From: Ligustrum vulgare
Lineage: Eukaryota; Streptophyta; Magnoliopsida; Lamiales; Oleaceae
Assembly (NCBI GenBank): GCA_963555705.1
Contig: OY743176.1
Coordinates: forward strand, 41,462,497-41,526,496
Direction: 5' to 3'
DNA length: 64,000 nucleotides
Positions 1 through 9,190 of this stretch are shown here, piece after piece. A program made the position numbers and the translations under genes. Each line of letters starts with the position of its first letter. The first letter of the stretch is position 1. Below the pieces are notes generated by a model. It was not told the origin of the DNA and did not search any database. It was given only the letters and a program-made list of their open reading frames with translations.

Positions 1-151
1 TACATGTGTCCCTACTTTAATTTGAAATTCAAATTCTCCCTCCGAAACTCTCGCCCTAAAGTACGAAGATTCTAAATTCAGAATCCGACACATGAGACCG
101 AGTACGTATGTAATCTTCAGTCCACGGAGTGGCACGGCTCCCCCAACCCAT

Positions 152-182
152 GGGAAAACCTATATAATATTACGGTTTGCCC
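152..182 (+). other. Origin-like hairpin of unit M1
   Basis: Left arm GGGAAAACC (152-160), loop TATATAATATTAC (161-173), right arm GGTTTGCCC (174-182); one A-G mismatch in a 9-bp stem. The nonanucleotide TAATATTAC is 165-173 and a Rep-type nick would fall between 171 and 172. In other units the nonanucleotide starts at unit start + 164 (M4: 4160). By reading it is intact in 38 of 42 units, the exceptions being M21, M22, M23 and M26. Confidence 0.85.
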
Positions 183-211
183 GCCCGCCGGGGTCACCTC
201 CGTACAGCCAG

Positions 212-228
212 CTGGCCGAATCCTGGCC
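212..228 (+). promoter_or_regulatory. Iteron-like direct repeat CTGGCC x2 beside the hairpin
   Basis: CTGGCC occurs at 212-217 and 223-228, an 11-nt period (about one helical turn), 30 bp to the right of the hairpin. The pair is repeated in the other units (M2: 1545-1550 and 1556-1561). Rep-binding iterons of CRESS DNA viruses are short direct repeats near the stem-loop. The iteron role is inferred. Confidence 0.4.
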
Positions 229-240
229 ATCCGCTCTTCG

Positions 241-267
241 GATCAACAGGGTTGATTCAGATCAACC
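241..267 (+). promoter_or_regulatory. GATCAAC direct and inverted repeats
   Basis: GATCAAC is at 241-247 and again at 260-266. GGTTGAT (250-256) and ATCAACC (261-267) form a 7-bp inverted repeat with a 4-nt loop. The block is kept in most units, with single-base variants (GAACAAC in M10-M14, GATCAAG in M7, M9 and M18). It could be a protein-binding site or part of the origin region. Confidence 0.4.
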
Positions 268-359
268 GTCGAACTTGAAATTGCCCGTGCTTCTAACTTG
301 TAGCCTCACGATTAGGATGGTCCGTTCAATCGCGAGCGTTTAACTCTGTCGTACACTTG

Positions 360-366
360 TATAAAC
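360..366 (+). promoter_or_regulatory. Virion-sense TATA box (unit M1)
   Basis: TATAAAC lies 35 bp upstream of the ATG at 401 and about 190 bp downstream of the hairpin loop. The element recurs at the same unit position except in M9 and M18, where the 58-bp deletion turns it into GATAAAC. Confidence 0.45.
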
Positions 367-400
367 GTGACGATCTTTTCTCACCATCTTGTTGGCTGTG

Positions 401-562
401 ATGAACATTTTACGGACTGTGATTCTTTCGATATTTATAACATTTTTGATCGTCCTGCAGATATACTTTGAAATTCATTTTGGGAAGTTCTTTCCCGATG
501 AAGATGATGCCATTTTTATTTTATATTTAGTTGTATTCTGTGTCGAGTGTATTCGAAGTTGA
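401..562 (+). CDS. Small two-hydrophobic-segment protein, virion sense (unit M1)
   Basis: A 53-codon ATG-to-TGA frame. Residues about 4-23 are strongly hydrophobic and long enough for a membrane helix. An acidic turn (DEDD, residues 33-36) follows, then a second hydrophobic stretch at about 37-50. It lies in the sense of the TAATATTAC strand, downstream of the hairpin and a TATA box, the place where small ssDNA plant viruses keep short membrane-associated movement proteins. That role is inference from topology and position only. No homologue is recognised, and a frame this short could be chance. Confidence 0.4.
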   Translation: MNILRTVILSIFITFLIVLQIYFEIHFGKFFPDEDDAIFILYLVVFCVECIRS

Positions 563-779
563 ACGATTAATTTATTGCTCGTATTTTGTTCGGACATTTG
601 ATTTGCGAATCTCTTCGTGTCAAATCAGAAACAGATGTAATGAGAACTTTAGATTCGAATTTGAAAATCGTTCAATCAATTCATCGCGTTCAAATCTTAA
701 ATAATTGATATAAAGAACATCGTAGAAACATATACTGTTCAGATCACTCATCCAGAAGATGCAGAATTTCATAGTCATG

Positions 780-1253
780 TTATGTGCACTTGTCCGTATT
801 CTCTTCGCGTCTGTATTGAATGATTTCATAGCCACTGTTCCGAGCTGTCCATGTGTGCGTTGATCTGTGTATGCAGTCGGAGTATTCTGAGTAGTAATCC
901 GAGTCGATCAGGCTGGATATGAATTTTGACAAATTCGTATCTATCTTCAACCTCTCCAGGTTCACGATTATCTGTGCAGCTGGAGTTCTAAGATAGTTTA
1001 TAATTCCCAAATTTATTCCGTCCTTGTAAAACAAGAAGTCGTTGTATTCTGGACACCAGAACGGTCTGAAAACCCACGACATCATTTTCGTTTGCCTGAA
1101 CAAATGATGCATATCTTCAATACGTTCAGAATAATATTTTTTTTTTATCTGTTGTTTTAAATCTTCCGGTAAATTGGAGAACAACTGTCCAAACTCGTGA
1201 TTTTGGTCCAATGCGAATCGAGGCGAGTATTGAGAGGAATTCATGTTTCGCAT
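780..1253 (-). CDS. F-box-like protein with FxCxE motif (unit M1)
   Basis: A complementary-sense frame of 157 codons from the AUG at 1253. The frame stays open upstream to a TTG at 1331, but a plant or viral mRNA would be expected to start at AUG. Residues 25-62 fit the F-box pattern: LPEDL at 28-32, an Ile four residues on, then an ED...LFRQTK...W stretch. FWCPE at 65-69 is one residue away from the retinoblastoma-binding LxCxE. The remainder is charged and Tyr-rich with no motif I recognise. Nanovirus Clink combines an N-terminal F-box with LxCxE at about this length, but is encoded in the virion sense, so homology is a hypothesis. A TATA box lies about 60 nt upstream. Confidence 0.5.
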   Translation of the reverse strand: MRNMNSSQYSPRFALDQNHEFGQLFSNLPEDLKQQIKKKYYSERIEDMHHLFRQTKMMSWVFRPFWCPEYNDFLFYKDGINLGIINYLRTPAAQIIVNLERLKIDTNLSKFISSLIDSDYYSEYSDCIHRSTHTWTARNSGYEIIQYRREENTDKCT

Positions 1254-1312
1254 GCCGAATTCGTAACGGAGTCTCTCAAACTTACTAGTCAATATTTGTA
1301 TTGGTGTATTAC

Positions 1313-1317
1313 TTATA
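1313..1317 (-). promoter_or_regulatory. Complementary-sense TATA box (unit M1)
   Basis: On the minus strand this reads CCTATAAGTA and lies about 60 nt upstream of the AUG at 1253. It is conserved across the units I read except M14 (ACATATAGG, 26982-26990) and M16 (ACGTATAGG), which are altered just there. It is the best candidate promoter for the F-box-like ORF. Confidence 0.45.
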
Positions 1318-1484
1318 GGTGTTGACCACAAAGTACATGTGTCCCTACTTTATTTTGAAATTCAAATTCTCCCTCCGAAACTCTCGCCTTAAAGTACGAA
1401 GATTCTAAATTCAGAATCCGACACATGAGACCGAGTACGTATGTAATCTTCAGTCCACGCAGTGGCATGGCTCCCCCAACCCAT

Positions 1485-1515
1485 GGGCAAACCTATATAA
1501 TATTACGGTTTGCCC
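1485..1515 (+). other. Origin-like hairpin of unit M2, perfect 9-bp stem
   Basis: GGGCAAACC (1485-1493) pairs perfectly with GGTTTGCCC (1507-1515) around the loop TATATAATATTAC; TAATATTAC is 1498-1506. Geminivirus origins have this same form: a GC-rich stem, an 11-13-nt AT-rich loop, and the nonanucleotide at the 3' end of the loop. Confidence 0.88.
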
Positions 1516-1732
1516 GCCCGCCGGGGTCACCTCCGTACAGCCAGCTGGCCGAATCCTGGCCATCCGCTCTTCGGATCAACAGGGTTGATTCAGATCAACC
1601 GTCGAACTTGAAATTGCCCGTGCTTCTAACTTGTAGCCTCACGATTAGGATGGTCCGTTAATCCCGAGCGTTTAACTCTGTCGTACACTTGTATAAACGT
1701 GACGATCTTTTCTCACCGTCTTGTTGGCTGTG

Positions 1733-1894
1733 ATGAACGTTTTACGGACTGTGATTCTTTCGATATTTATAACATTTTTGATCGTCCTGCAGATATACTT
1801 TGAAATTCATTTTGGGAAGTTCTTTCCCGATGAAGATGATGCCATTTTTATTTTATATTTAGTTGTATTCTGTGTCGAGTGTATTCGAAGTTGA
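1733..1894 (+). CDS. Small two-hydrophobic-segment protein (unit M2)
   Basis: Same 53-codon frame as in M1, with Val for Ile at residue 3. Start and stop are retained although the unit has a one-base deletion upstream of the gene. Confidence 0.38.
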   Translation: MNVLRTVILSIFITFLIVLQIYFEIHFGKFFPDEDDAIFILYLVVFCVECIRS

Positions 1895-3064
1895 ACGATT
1901 AATTTATTGCTCGTATTTTGTTCGGACATTTGATTTGCGAATCTCTTCGTGTCAAATCAGAAACATATGTAATGAGAACTTTAGATTCGAATTTGAAAAT
2001 CGTTCAATCAATTTATCGCGTTCAAATCTTAAATAATTGATATAAAGAACATCGTAGAAACATATACTGTTCAGATCACTCATCCAGAAGATGCAGAATT
2101 TCATAGTCATGTTATGTGCACTTGTCCGTATTCTCTTCACGTCTGTATTGAATGATTTCATAGCCATTGTTCCGAGCTGTCCATGTGTACGTTGATCTGT
2201 GTATGCAGTCGGAGTATTCTGAGTAGTAATCCGAGTCGATCAGGCTGGATATCAATTTTGACAAATTCGTATCTATCTTCAACCTCTCGAGGTTCACGAT
2301 TATCTGTGCAGCTGGAGTTCTAAGATAGTTTATAATTCCCAAATTTATTCCGTCCTTGTAAAATAAGAAGTCGTTGTATTCTGGACACCAGAACGGTCTG
2401 AAAACCCACGACATCATTTTCGTTTGCCTGAACAAATGATGCATATCTTCAATACGTTCAGAATAATATATTTTTTTATCTGTTGTTTCAAATATTCCGG
2501 TAAATTGGAGAACAACTGTCCAAACTCGTGATTTTGGTCCAATGCGAATCGAGGCGAGTATTGAGAGGAATTCATGTTTCGCATGCCGAATTCGTAATGG
2601 AGTCTCTCAAACTTACTAGTCAATTTGTGTATTGGTGTATTACTTATAGGTGTTGACCACAAAGTACATGTGTCCCTACTTTAATTTGAAATTCAAATTC
2701 TCCCTCCGAAACTCTCGCCCTAAAGTACGAAGATTCTAAATTCAGAATCCGACACATGAGACCGAGTACGTATGTAATCTTCAGTCCACGCAGTGGCACG
2801 GCTCCCCCAACCCATGGGAAAACCTATATAATATTACGGTTTGGCCGCCCGCCGGGGTCACCTCCGTACAGCCAGCTGGCCGAATCCTGGCCATCCGCTC
2901 TTCGGATCAACAGGGTTGATTCAGATCAACCGTCGAACTTGAAATTGCCCGTGCTTCTAACTTGTAGCCTCACGATTAGGATGGTCCGTTCAATCGCGAG
3001 CGTTTAAAACTGTCGTACACTTGTATAAACGTGACGATCTTTTCTCAGCGTCATGTTGGCTGTG

Positions 3065-3226
3065 ATGAACGTTTTACGGACTGTAATTCTTTCCATATTT
3101 ATAACATTTTTGATCGTCCTTCAGATATACTTTGAAATTCATTTTGGGAAGTTCTTTCCCGATGAAGATGATGCCATTTTTATTTTATATTTAGTTGTAT
3201 TCTGTGTCGAGTGTATTCGAAGTTGA
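3065..3226 (+). CDS. Small two-hydrophobic-segment protein (unit M3)
   Basis: Same frame, 53 codons. The substitutions visible relative to M2 inside the frame (GTGATT to GTAATT, TCG to TCC, CTG to CTT) are all synonymous in this frame. That is weak but suggestive evidence that the frame was once selected. Confidence 0.4.
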   Translation: MNVLRTVILSIFITFLIVLQIYFEIHFGKFFPDEDDAIFILYLVVFCVECIRS

Positions 3227-4395
3227 ACGATTAATTTATTGCTCGTATTTTGTTCGGACATTTGATTTGCGAATCTCTTCGTGTCAAATCAGAAACAGAT
3301 GTAATGAGAACTTTAGATTCGAATTTGAAAATCGTTCAATCAATTCATCGCGTTCAAATCTTAAATAATTGATATAAAGAACATCGCAGAAACATATACT
3401 GTTCAGATCACTCATCCAGAAGATGCAGAATTTCATAGTCATGTTATGTGCACTTGTCCGTATTCTCTTCGCGTCTGTATTGAATGATTTCATAGCCACT
3501 GTTCCGAGCTGTCCATGTGTACGTTGATCTGTGTATGCAGTCGGAGTATTCTGAGTAGTAATCCGAGTCGATCAGGCTGGATATGAATTTTGACAAATTC
3601 GTATCTATCTTCAACCTCTCGAGGTTCACGATTATCTATGCAGCTGGAGTTCTAAGTTACTTTATAATTCCCAAATTTATTCCGTCCTTGTAAAATAAGA
3701 AGTCGTTGTATTCTGGACACCAGAACGGTCTGAAAACCCACGACATCATTTTCGTTTGCCTGAACAAATGATGCATATCTTCAATACGTTCAGAATAATA
3801 TATTTTTTTATCTGTTGTTTCAAATATTCCGGTAAATTGGAGAACAACTGTCCAAACTCGTGATTTTGGTCCAATGCGAATCGAGGCGAGTATTGAGAGG
3901 AATTCATGTTTCGAATGCCGAATTCGTAATGGAGTCTCTCAAACTTACTAGTCAATTTGTGTATTGGTGTATTACTTATAGGTGTTGACCACAAAGTACA
4001 TGTGTCCCTACTTTAATTTGAAATTCAAATTCTCCCTCCGAAACTCTCGCCCTAAAGTACGAAGATTCTAAATTCAGAATCCGACACATGAGACCGAGTA
4101 CGTATGTAATCTTCAGTCCACGCAGTGGCACGGCTCCCCCAACCCATGGGAAAACTATATAATATTACGGTTTGGCCGCCCGCCGGGGTCACCTCCGTAC
4201 AGCCAGCTGGCCGAATCCTGGCCATCCGCTCTTCGGATCAACAGGGTTGATTCAGATCAACCGTCGAACTTGAAATTGCCCGTGCTTCTAACTTGTAGCC
4301 TCACGATTAGGATGGTCCGTTCAATCGCGAGCGTTTAACTCTGTCGTACACTTGTATAAACGTGACGATCTTTTCTCAGCGTCATGTTGGCTGTG

Positions 4396-4557
4396 ATGAA
4401 CGTTTTACGGACTGTAATTCTTTCCATATTTATAACATTTTTTATCGTCCTTCAGATATACTTTGAAATTCATTTTGGGAAGTTCTTTCCCGATGAAGAT
4501 GATGCCATTTTTATTTTATATTTAGTTGTATTCTGTGTCGAGTGTATTCGAAGTTGA
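4396..4557 (+). CDS. Small two-hydrophobic-segment protein (unit M4)
   Basis: Same 53-codon frame, with the synonymous changes of M3 plus one Leu-to-Phe change in the first hydrophobic segment (TTG to TTT). This is the last full-length copy. From M5 onward TTTATATTTAG reads TTTATATTGA, which stops the frame after 42 codons and removes the second hydrophobic segment. Confidence 0.38.
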   Translation: MNVLRTVILSIFITFFIVLQIYFEIHFGKFFPDEDDAIFILYLVVFCVECIRS

Positions 4558-5328
4558 ACGATTAATTTATTGCTCGTATTTTGTTCGGACATTTGATTTG
4601 CGAATCTCTTCGTGTCAAATCAGAAACAGATGTAATGAGAACTTTAGATTCGAATTTGAAAATCGTTCAATCAATTCATCGCGTTCAAATCTTAAATAAT
4701 TGATATAAAGAACATCGTAGAAACATATACTGTTCAGATCACTCATCCAGAAGATGCAGAATTTCATAGTCATGTTATGTGCACTTGTCCATATTCTCTT
4801 CACGTCTGTATTGAATGATTTCATAGCCACTGTTCCGAGCTGTCCATGTGTACGTTGATCTGTGTATGCAGTCGGAGTATTCTGAGTAGTAATCCGAGTC
4901 GATCAGGCTGGATATGAATTTTGACAAATTCGTATCTATCTTCAACCTCTCGAGGTTCACGATTATCTATGCAGCTGGAGTTCTAAGTTACTTTATAATT
5001 CCCAAATTTATTCCGTCCTTGTAAAATAAGAAGTCGTTGTATTCTGGACACCAGAACGGTCTGAAAACCCACGACATCATTTTCGTTTGCCTGAACAAAT
5101 GATGCATATCTTCAATACGTTCAGAATAATATATTTTTTTTATCTGTTGTTTCAAATATTCAGGTAAATTGGAGAACAACTGTCCAAACTCGTGATTTTG
5201 GTCCAATGCGAATCGAGGCGAGTATTGAGAGGAATTCATGTTTCGAATGCCGAATTCGTAATGGAGTCTCTCAAACTTACTAGTCAATTTGTGTATTGGT
5301 GTATTACTTATAGGTGTTGACCACAAAG

Positions 5329-6344
5329 TACATGTGTCCCTACTTTAATTTGAAATTCAAATTCTCCCTCCGAAACTCTCGCCCTAAAGTACGAAGATTC
5401 TAAATTCAGAATCCGACACATGAGACCGAGTACGTATGTAATCTTCAGTCCACGCAGTGACACGGCTCCCCCAACCCCTGGGCAAACCTATATAATATTA
5501 CGGTTTGCCTGCCCGCCGGGGTCACCTCCGTACAGCCAGCTGGTCGAATCCTGGCCATCCGCTCTTCGAATCAACAGGGTTGATTCAGATCAACCGTCGA
5601 ACTTGAAATTGCCCGTACTTCAAACTTGTAGCCTCACAATTAGGATGGTCCGTTCAATCGCGAGCGTTTAACTCTGTCGTACACTTGTATAAACGTGACG
5701 ATCTTTTCTCACCGTCTTGTTGGCTATGATGAACGTTTTATGGACTGTGATTCTTTCGATATTTATAACATTTTTGATCGTCCTGCAGATATACTTTGAA
5801 ATTCATTTTGGGAAGTTCTTTCCCGATGAAGATGATGCCATTTGTATTTTATATTGAGTTGTATTCTGTGTCGAGTGTATTCGAAGTTGAACGATTAATT
5901 TATTGCTCGTATTTTGTCCGGACATCTGATTTGCGAATTTCTTCGTGTCAAATCAGAAACAGATGTAATGAGAACTTTAGATTCGAATTTGAAAATCGTT
6001 CAATCAATTTATCGCGTTCAAATCTTAAATAATTGATATAAAGAACATCGTAGAAACATATACTGTTCAGATCACTCATCCAGAAGATGCATAATTTCAT
6101 AGTCATGTTATGAGCACTTGTCCATATTCTCTTCGCGTCTGTATTGAATGATTTTATAGCCACTGTTCCGAGCTGTCCATGTGTACGTTGATCTGTGTAT
6201 GCAGTCGGAGTATTCTGAGTAGTAATCCGAGTCGATCAGGCTGGATATGAATTTTGACAAATTCGTATCTATCTTCAACCTCTCGAGGTTCACGATTATC
6301 TGTGCAGCTGGAGTTCTAAGATAGTTTATAATTCCCAAATTTAT
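5329..6344 (+). repeat. Unit M5, left part, interrupted by the retrotransposon
   Basis: The first 1,016 bp of unit M5 end in TTTAT, where the LTR element begins. The unit resumes at 14757. Joined without the insert it is 1,332 bp, exactly one repeat unit. M5 is mostly type A but already has the TATATTGAGTTG variant that truncates the virion-sense ORF, so it is transitional. Its hairpin loop carries an intact TAATATTAC at 5493-5501. Confidence 0.95.
6340..6344 (+). repeat. Target-site duplication TTTAT, left copy
   Basis: The uninterrupted repeat reads CCCAAATTTATTCCGTCC. TTTAT is present once there and on both sides of the element here (6340-6344 and 14752-14756), the 5-bp duplication expected of LTR-retrotransposon integrase. 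Confidence 0.93.
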
Positions 6345-6841
6345 TGTGACGACCCGAATTCTCGACCATTCGAGTGCCACTAAAAGTGACTCATATCATA
6401 TTATCGAGACTTAAATAGTAATGTAAAATTATTCAAAAGAATAATTAGAATCCCATAATTTTATTTGTGAATAAAAATAGAACATAATTATCTCATCAAT
6501 CTTAACCACTTTTGCCACTTCCATGTTGACCGCCTCGAACCTTCAATTATCTGAAAATGGTAAATATCGTGGAGTGAGATTTATAAAATCCCAGTAAGTA
6601 TACCAAGCATAATTTTCTTTTGAAAGCATATGGATCATTTTCATCATAACATAGGATAGGATCGAAATCCTCATAAACATAGAGAGACACAAGAATTTTA
6701 CCGAACTTAGATGGCAAGAATTCTTATGTGTAGCGCTACTAAACTCCGATTCCCTTGCATAATTATAAACATATCATATCATATGGGACCCAGAATAATT
6801 TCTTGGAATTGATTCCATTGTAATGATCCAAACATAAATAG

Positions 6842-7650
6842 CATACTTACTTTTCTTAAAAACATAATGTATTTTACTTTTCATAAAAACATACTTACTT
6901 TTCTTAAAAACATAAGGTGTATTTACCTTTCATAAAAACATACTTACTTTTCATAAAAACATAAAGTAATACCTTTCATAAAAACATACTTACTTTTCAT
7001 AAAAACATAAGGTATATTTACCTTTCATAAAAACATACTTACTTTTCATAAAAACATAAAGTAATACCTTTCATAAAAACATACTTACTTTTCATAAAAA
7101 CATAAGGTATATTTACCTTTCATAAAAACATACTTACTTTATAAAAACATAAGATATACTTACTTGTCATAAAAACATACTTACTTTTCATAAAAACATA
7201 AGGTGTATTTACCTTTCATAAAAACATACTTACTTTTCATAAAAACATAAGATATACTTACTTGTCATAAAAACATACTTACTTTTCATAAAAACATAAG
7301 GTGTATTTACCTTTCATAAAAACATACTTACTTTTCATAAAAACATAAGATATACTTACTTGTCATAAAAACATACTTACTTTTCATAAAAACATAAGGT
7401 GTATTTACCTTTCATAAAAACATACTTACTTTTCATAAAAACATAAGATATACTTACTTGTCATAAAAACATACTTACTTTTCATAAAAACATAAGGTGT
7501 ATTTACCTTTCATAAAAACATACTTACTTTTCATAAAAACATAAAGTAATACCTTTCATAAAAACATACTTACTTTTCATAAAAACATAAGGTATATTTA
7601 CCTTTCATAAAAACATACTTACTTTTCATAAAAACATAAAGTAATACCTT
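6842..7650 (+). repeat. Minisatellite in the left LTR (CATACTTACTTTTCATAAAAA-type)
   Basis: Tandem variants of a short unit built from ATACTTACTTTTCATAAAAAC, organised in higher units of about 97-98 bp. The AAGATATACTTACTTG variant occurs four times here and three times in the right LTR. Confidence 0.9.
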
Positions 7651-8028
7651 TCATATACTTTTCCATATTTATACAAATATTATGCTCTTCATGATTACAT
7701 ATAATGGAGTCTTATCAACCATTCATATACTTTTCCATATTTATACAAATATTATGCTCTTCATGATTACATATAATGGAATCTTATCAACCATTCATAT
7801 ACTTTTCCATATTTATACAAATATTATGCTCTTCATGATTACATATAATGGAGTCTATAATTCATTCATATACTTTTCCATATTTATACAAATATTATGC
7901 TCTTCATGATTACATATAATGGAGTATATAATTCATTCATATACTTTTCCATATTTATACAAATATTATGCTCTTCATGATTACATATAATGGAGTATAT
8001 AATTCATTCATATACTTTTCCATATTTA
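7651..8028 (+). repeat. 71-72-bp tandem repeat in the left LTR, about five copies
   Basis: Units contain TATGCTCTTCATGATTAC, with ATG at 7682, 7754, 7826, 7897 and 7968. The 75-codon frame that crosses it is a by-product of the repeat, not a gene. Confidence 0.9.
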
Positions 8029-8336
8029 TTAAATTAAGATTCTCATAATTATTATATATAATGGAACCTCTCATGCTTGCATATATTTTCTTAATTTCAA
8101 TAATAAAAATAATTTTTGTATAAATAAATATTGGGATAACATTGAATTAAGTACTTGGACTTAATATACTTTAAATCAAGAGAATGGAGATATTTTTAGA
8201 AATTCGGAATTTAATTTAAAATCGAACGATCTCGATTATTTCTTGACTTGGCTATACGAATACGTCGCGGCGTTAACTTAATAAAAATGGGTGAAATAGT
8301 AGCGACACGATTTTCTATTAAAATAATTATTAATCG

Positions 8337-9190
8337 AAATTAAACTTACTTGATCTTATGATTTCTGAACACTTAATCAGAATCTCTTCTTCTTCTTCTT
8401 ATGTAGCATCATCGCTACCATATTTAACCCAACCATATTTAACCCACTGGACTTTGACTAAATGCATCAATTTGTTTTCTTAAGAACATGTACTTTTCTT
8501 ATCAATAATAGATATATGTGTCTACTCATAAATTCTGACTCAAAATGAAAATTTCCAATCGTATGTGATATTTCATCATATCTTGTAGTACTCATGTAAC
8601 CTGTCACTTATCATAGTATCATGTAACCTCAAATATTCGTATTAATATCTCTAAAATTTCAATAAATCTTTACTAACATATCATACCATAATAATTTGTC
8701 ATTTCTTCTTATCACCAAATATCCCAAAATAATTAAAACGATTAACTGAATATTCTCTATGTAATATACCCAAACATGTTATTCACATATCAACATAATC
8801 ATCAGTTTATCTTTCCAATATTTGTAACCCAAAATTTCTGCAAAATTCAATAAACAAATTTCTCCCAAATAATTAAAATTCTTAACTCAAATATCATAAC
8901 ATTTCCCGTAAGGTATTCCTTTCACTTGCACAAACTTATTAATCCTGATTCAATACAGTCCTTATTTCACTTTCACGTATCCCCGTATTATTTCTATACC
9001 TTGATTATTATATCAAAATATCAGTACCCAAAATCCAAGAAAATATTCCATATCTCAAATCCCGTCATCATCAAATCTTCCTTTTATCAAGAAAGTAAAC
9101 GGCACATAAACTCTTGTTCCCTCTTTTCCATTATTCTATTCTGCGCTTTCTTGCTGGAATCAATATCACGCGGATTCCCTCCGATCCTTA
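8337..9190. other. AT-rich internal region, no gene seen
   Basis: Between the left LTR and the first cargo gene. A pyrimidine run (CTCTTCTTCTTCTTCTTA, about 8383-8400) is purine-rich on the minus strand and could be a relic of the polypurine tract, but it lies about 45 bp from the visible LTR boundary. The 92-codon plus-strand frame starting at 8926 has no recognisable motif and is AT-driven, so it is not called. Confidence 0.5.

Larger units (their letters stand above)
1..5328 (+). repeat. Tandem units M1-M4 of the 1.33-kb repeat (type A)
   Basis: Four head-to-tail units start at 1, 1334, 2665 and 3997, taking TACATGTGTCC as the arbitrary unit start; lengths are 1333, 1331, 1332 and 1332 bp. 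They share type A markers: CTCTCGCC near unit position 50, CAGAATCCG near 80, CATGAGACC near 90, and TTTATTGCTCG near 570. The hairpin origin lies at unit positions 152-182. These are the only units with the full 53-codon virion-sense ORF. The complementary-sense ORF is open only in M1. M2 and M3 are frameshifted at the homopolymer, and M4 has a stop further downstream. Confidence 0.97.
6345..8336 (-). repeat. Left LTR (3' LTR of the element)
   Basis: It starts TGTGACGACC and matches the right LTR up to TTAATCG at 8336. The right LTR has 23 more bases there (14729-14751, ending GGTCGCTACA) that have no counterpart on this side. Against the right LTR I see two substitutions (6514 G against 13004 C; 6659 G against 13149 T) and one extra ~98-bp minisatellite unit. 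Confidence 0.9.

Noticed and set aside
161..173. TATATAATATTAC as merely a TATA box
   Set aside because: A TATA function cannot be excluded, but the flanking perfect GC-rich inverted repeat and the exact nonanucleotide at the loop's 3' end fit a rolling-circle origin better.
92..343. 83-codon plus-strand frame crossing the hairpin in most units
   Set aside because: It runs through the origin stem-loop and the iteron-like repeats, has no motif, and its persistence follows from the recent common ancestry of the units.
620..835. 71-codon minus-strand frame (MAMKSF...) and its shorter forms
   Set aside because: It overlaps the 3' end of the F-box-like ORF out of frame, is lost in many units, and has no TATA or motif of its own.
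780..1331. Minus-strand ORF as a geminivirus Rep or Rep fragment
   Set aside because: It has none of the Rep landmarks (HxH, YxxK, Walker motifs); its place left of the hairpin is Rep-like but its sequence is not.
5796..6032. 78-codon plus-strand frame (MKFILG...) in M5 and later units, and the 62-codon frame overlapping it
   Set aside because: It opens only where the 53-codon membrane-type frame is truncated, overlaps it in another frame, and shows no recognisable motif; treated as a shadow.
7682..7909. 75-codon frame in each LTR
   Set aside because: Produced by the 71-72-bp tandem repeat; the translated sequence is itself a three-fold repeat of AT-rich codons.
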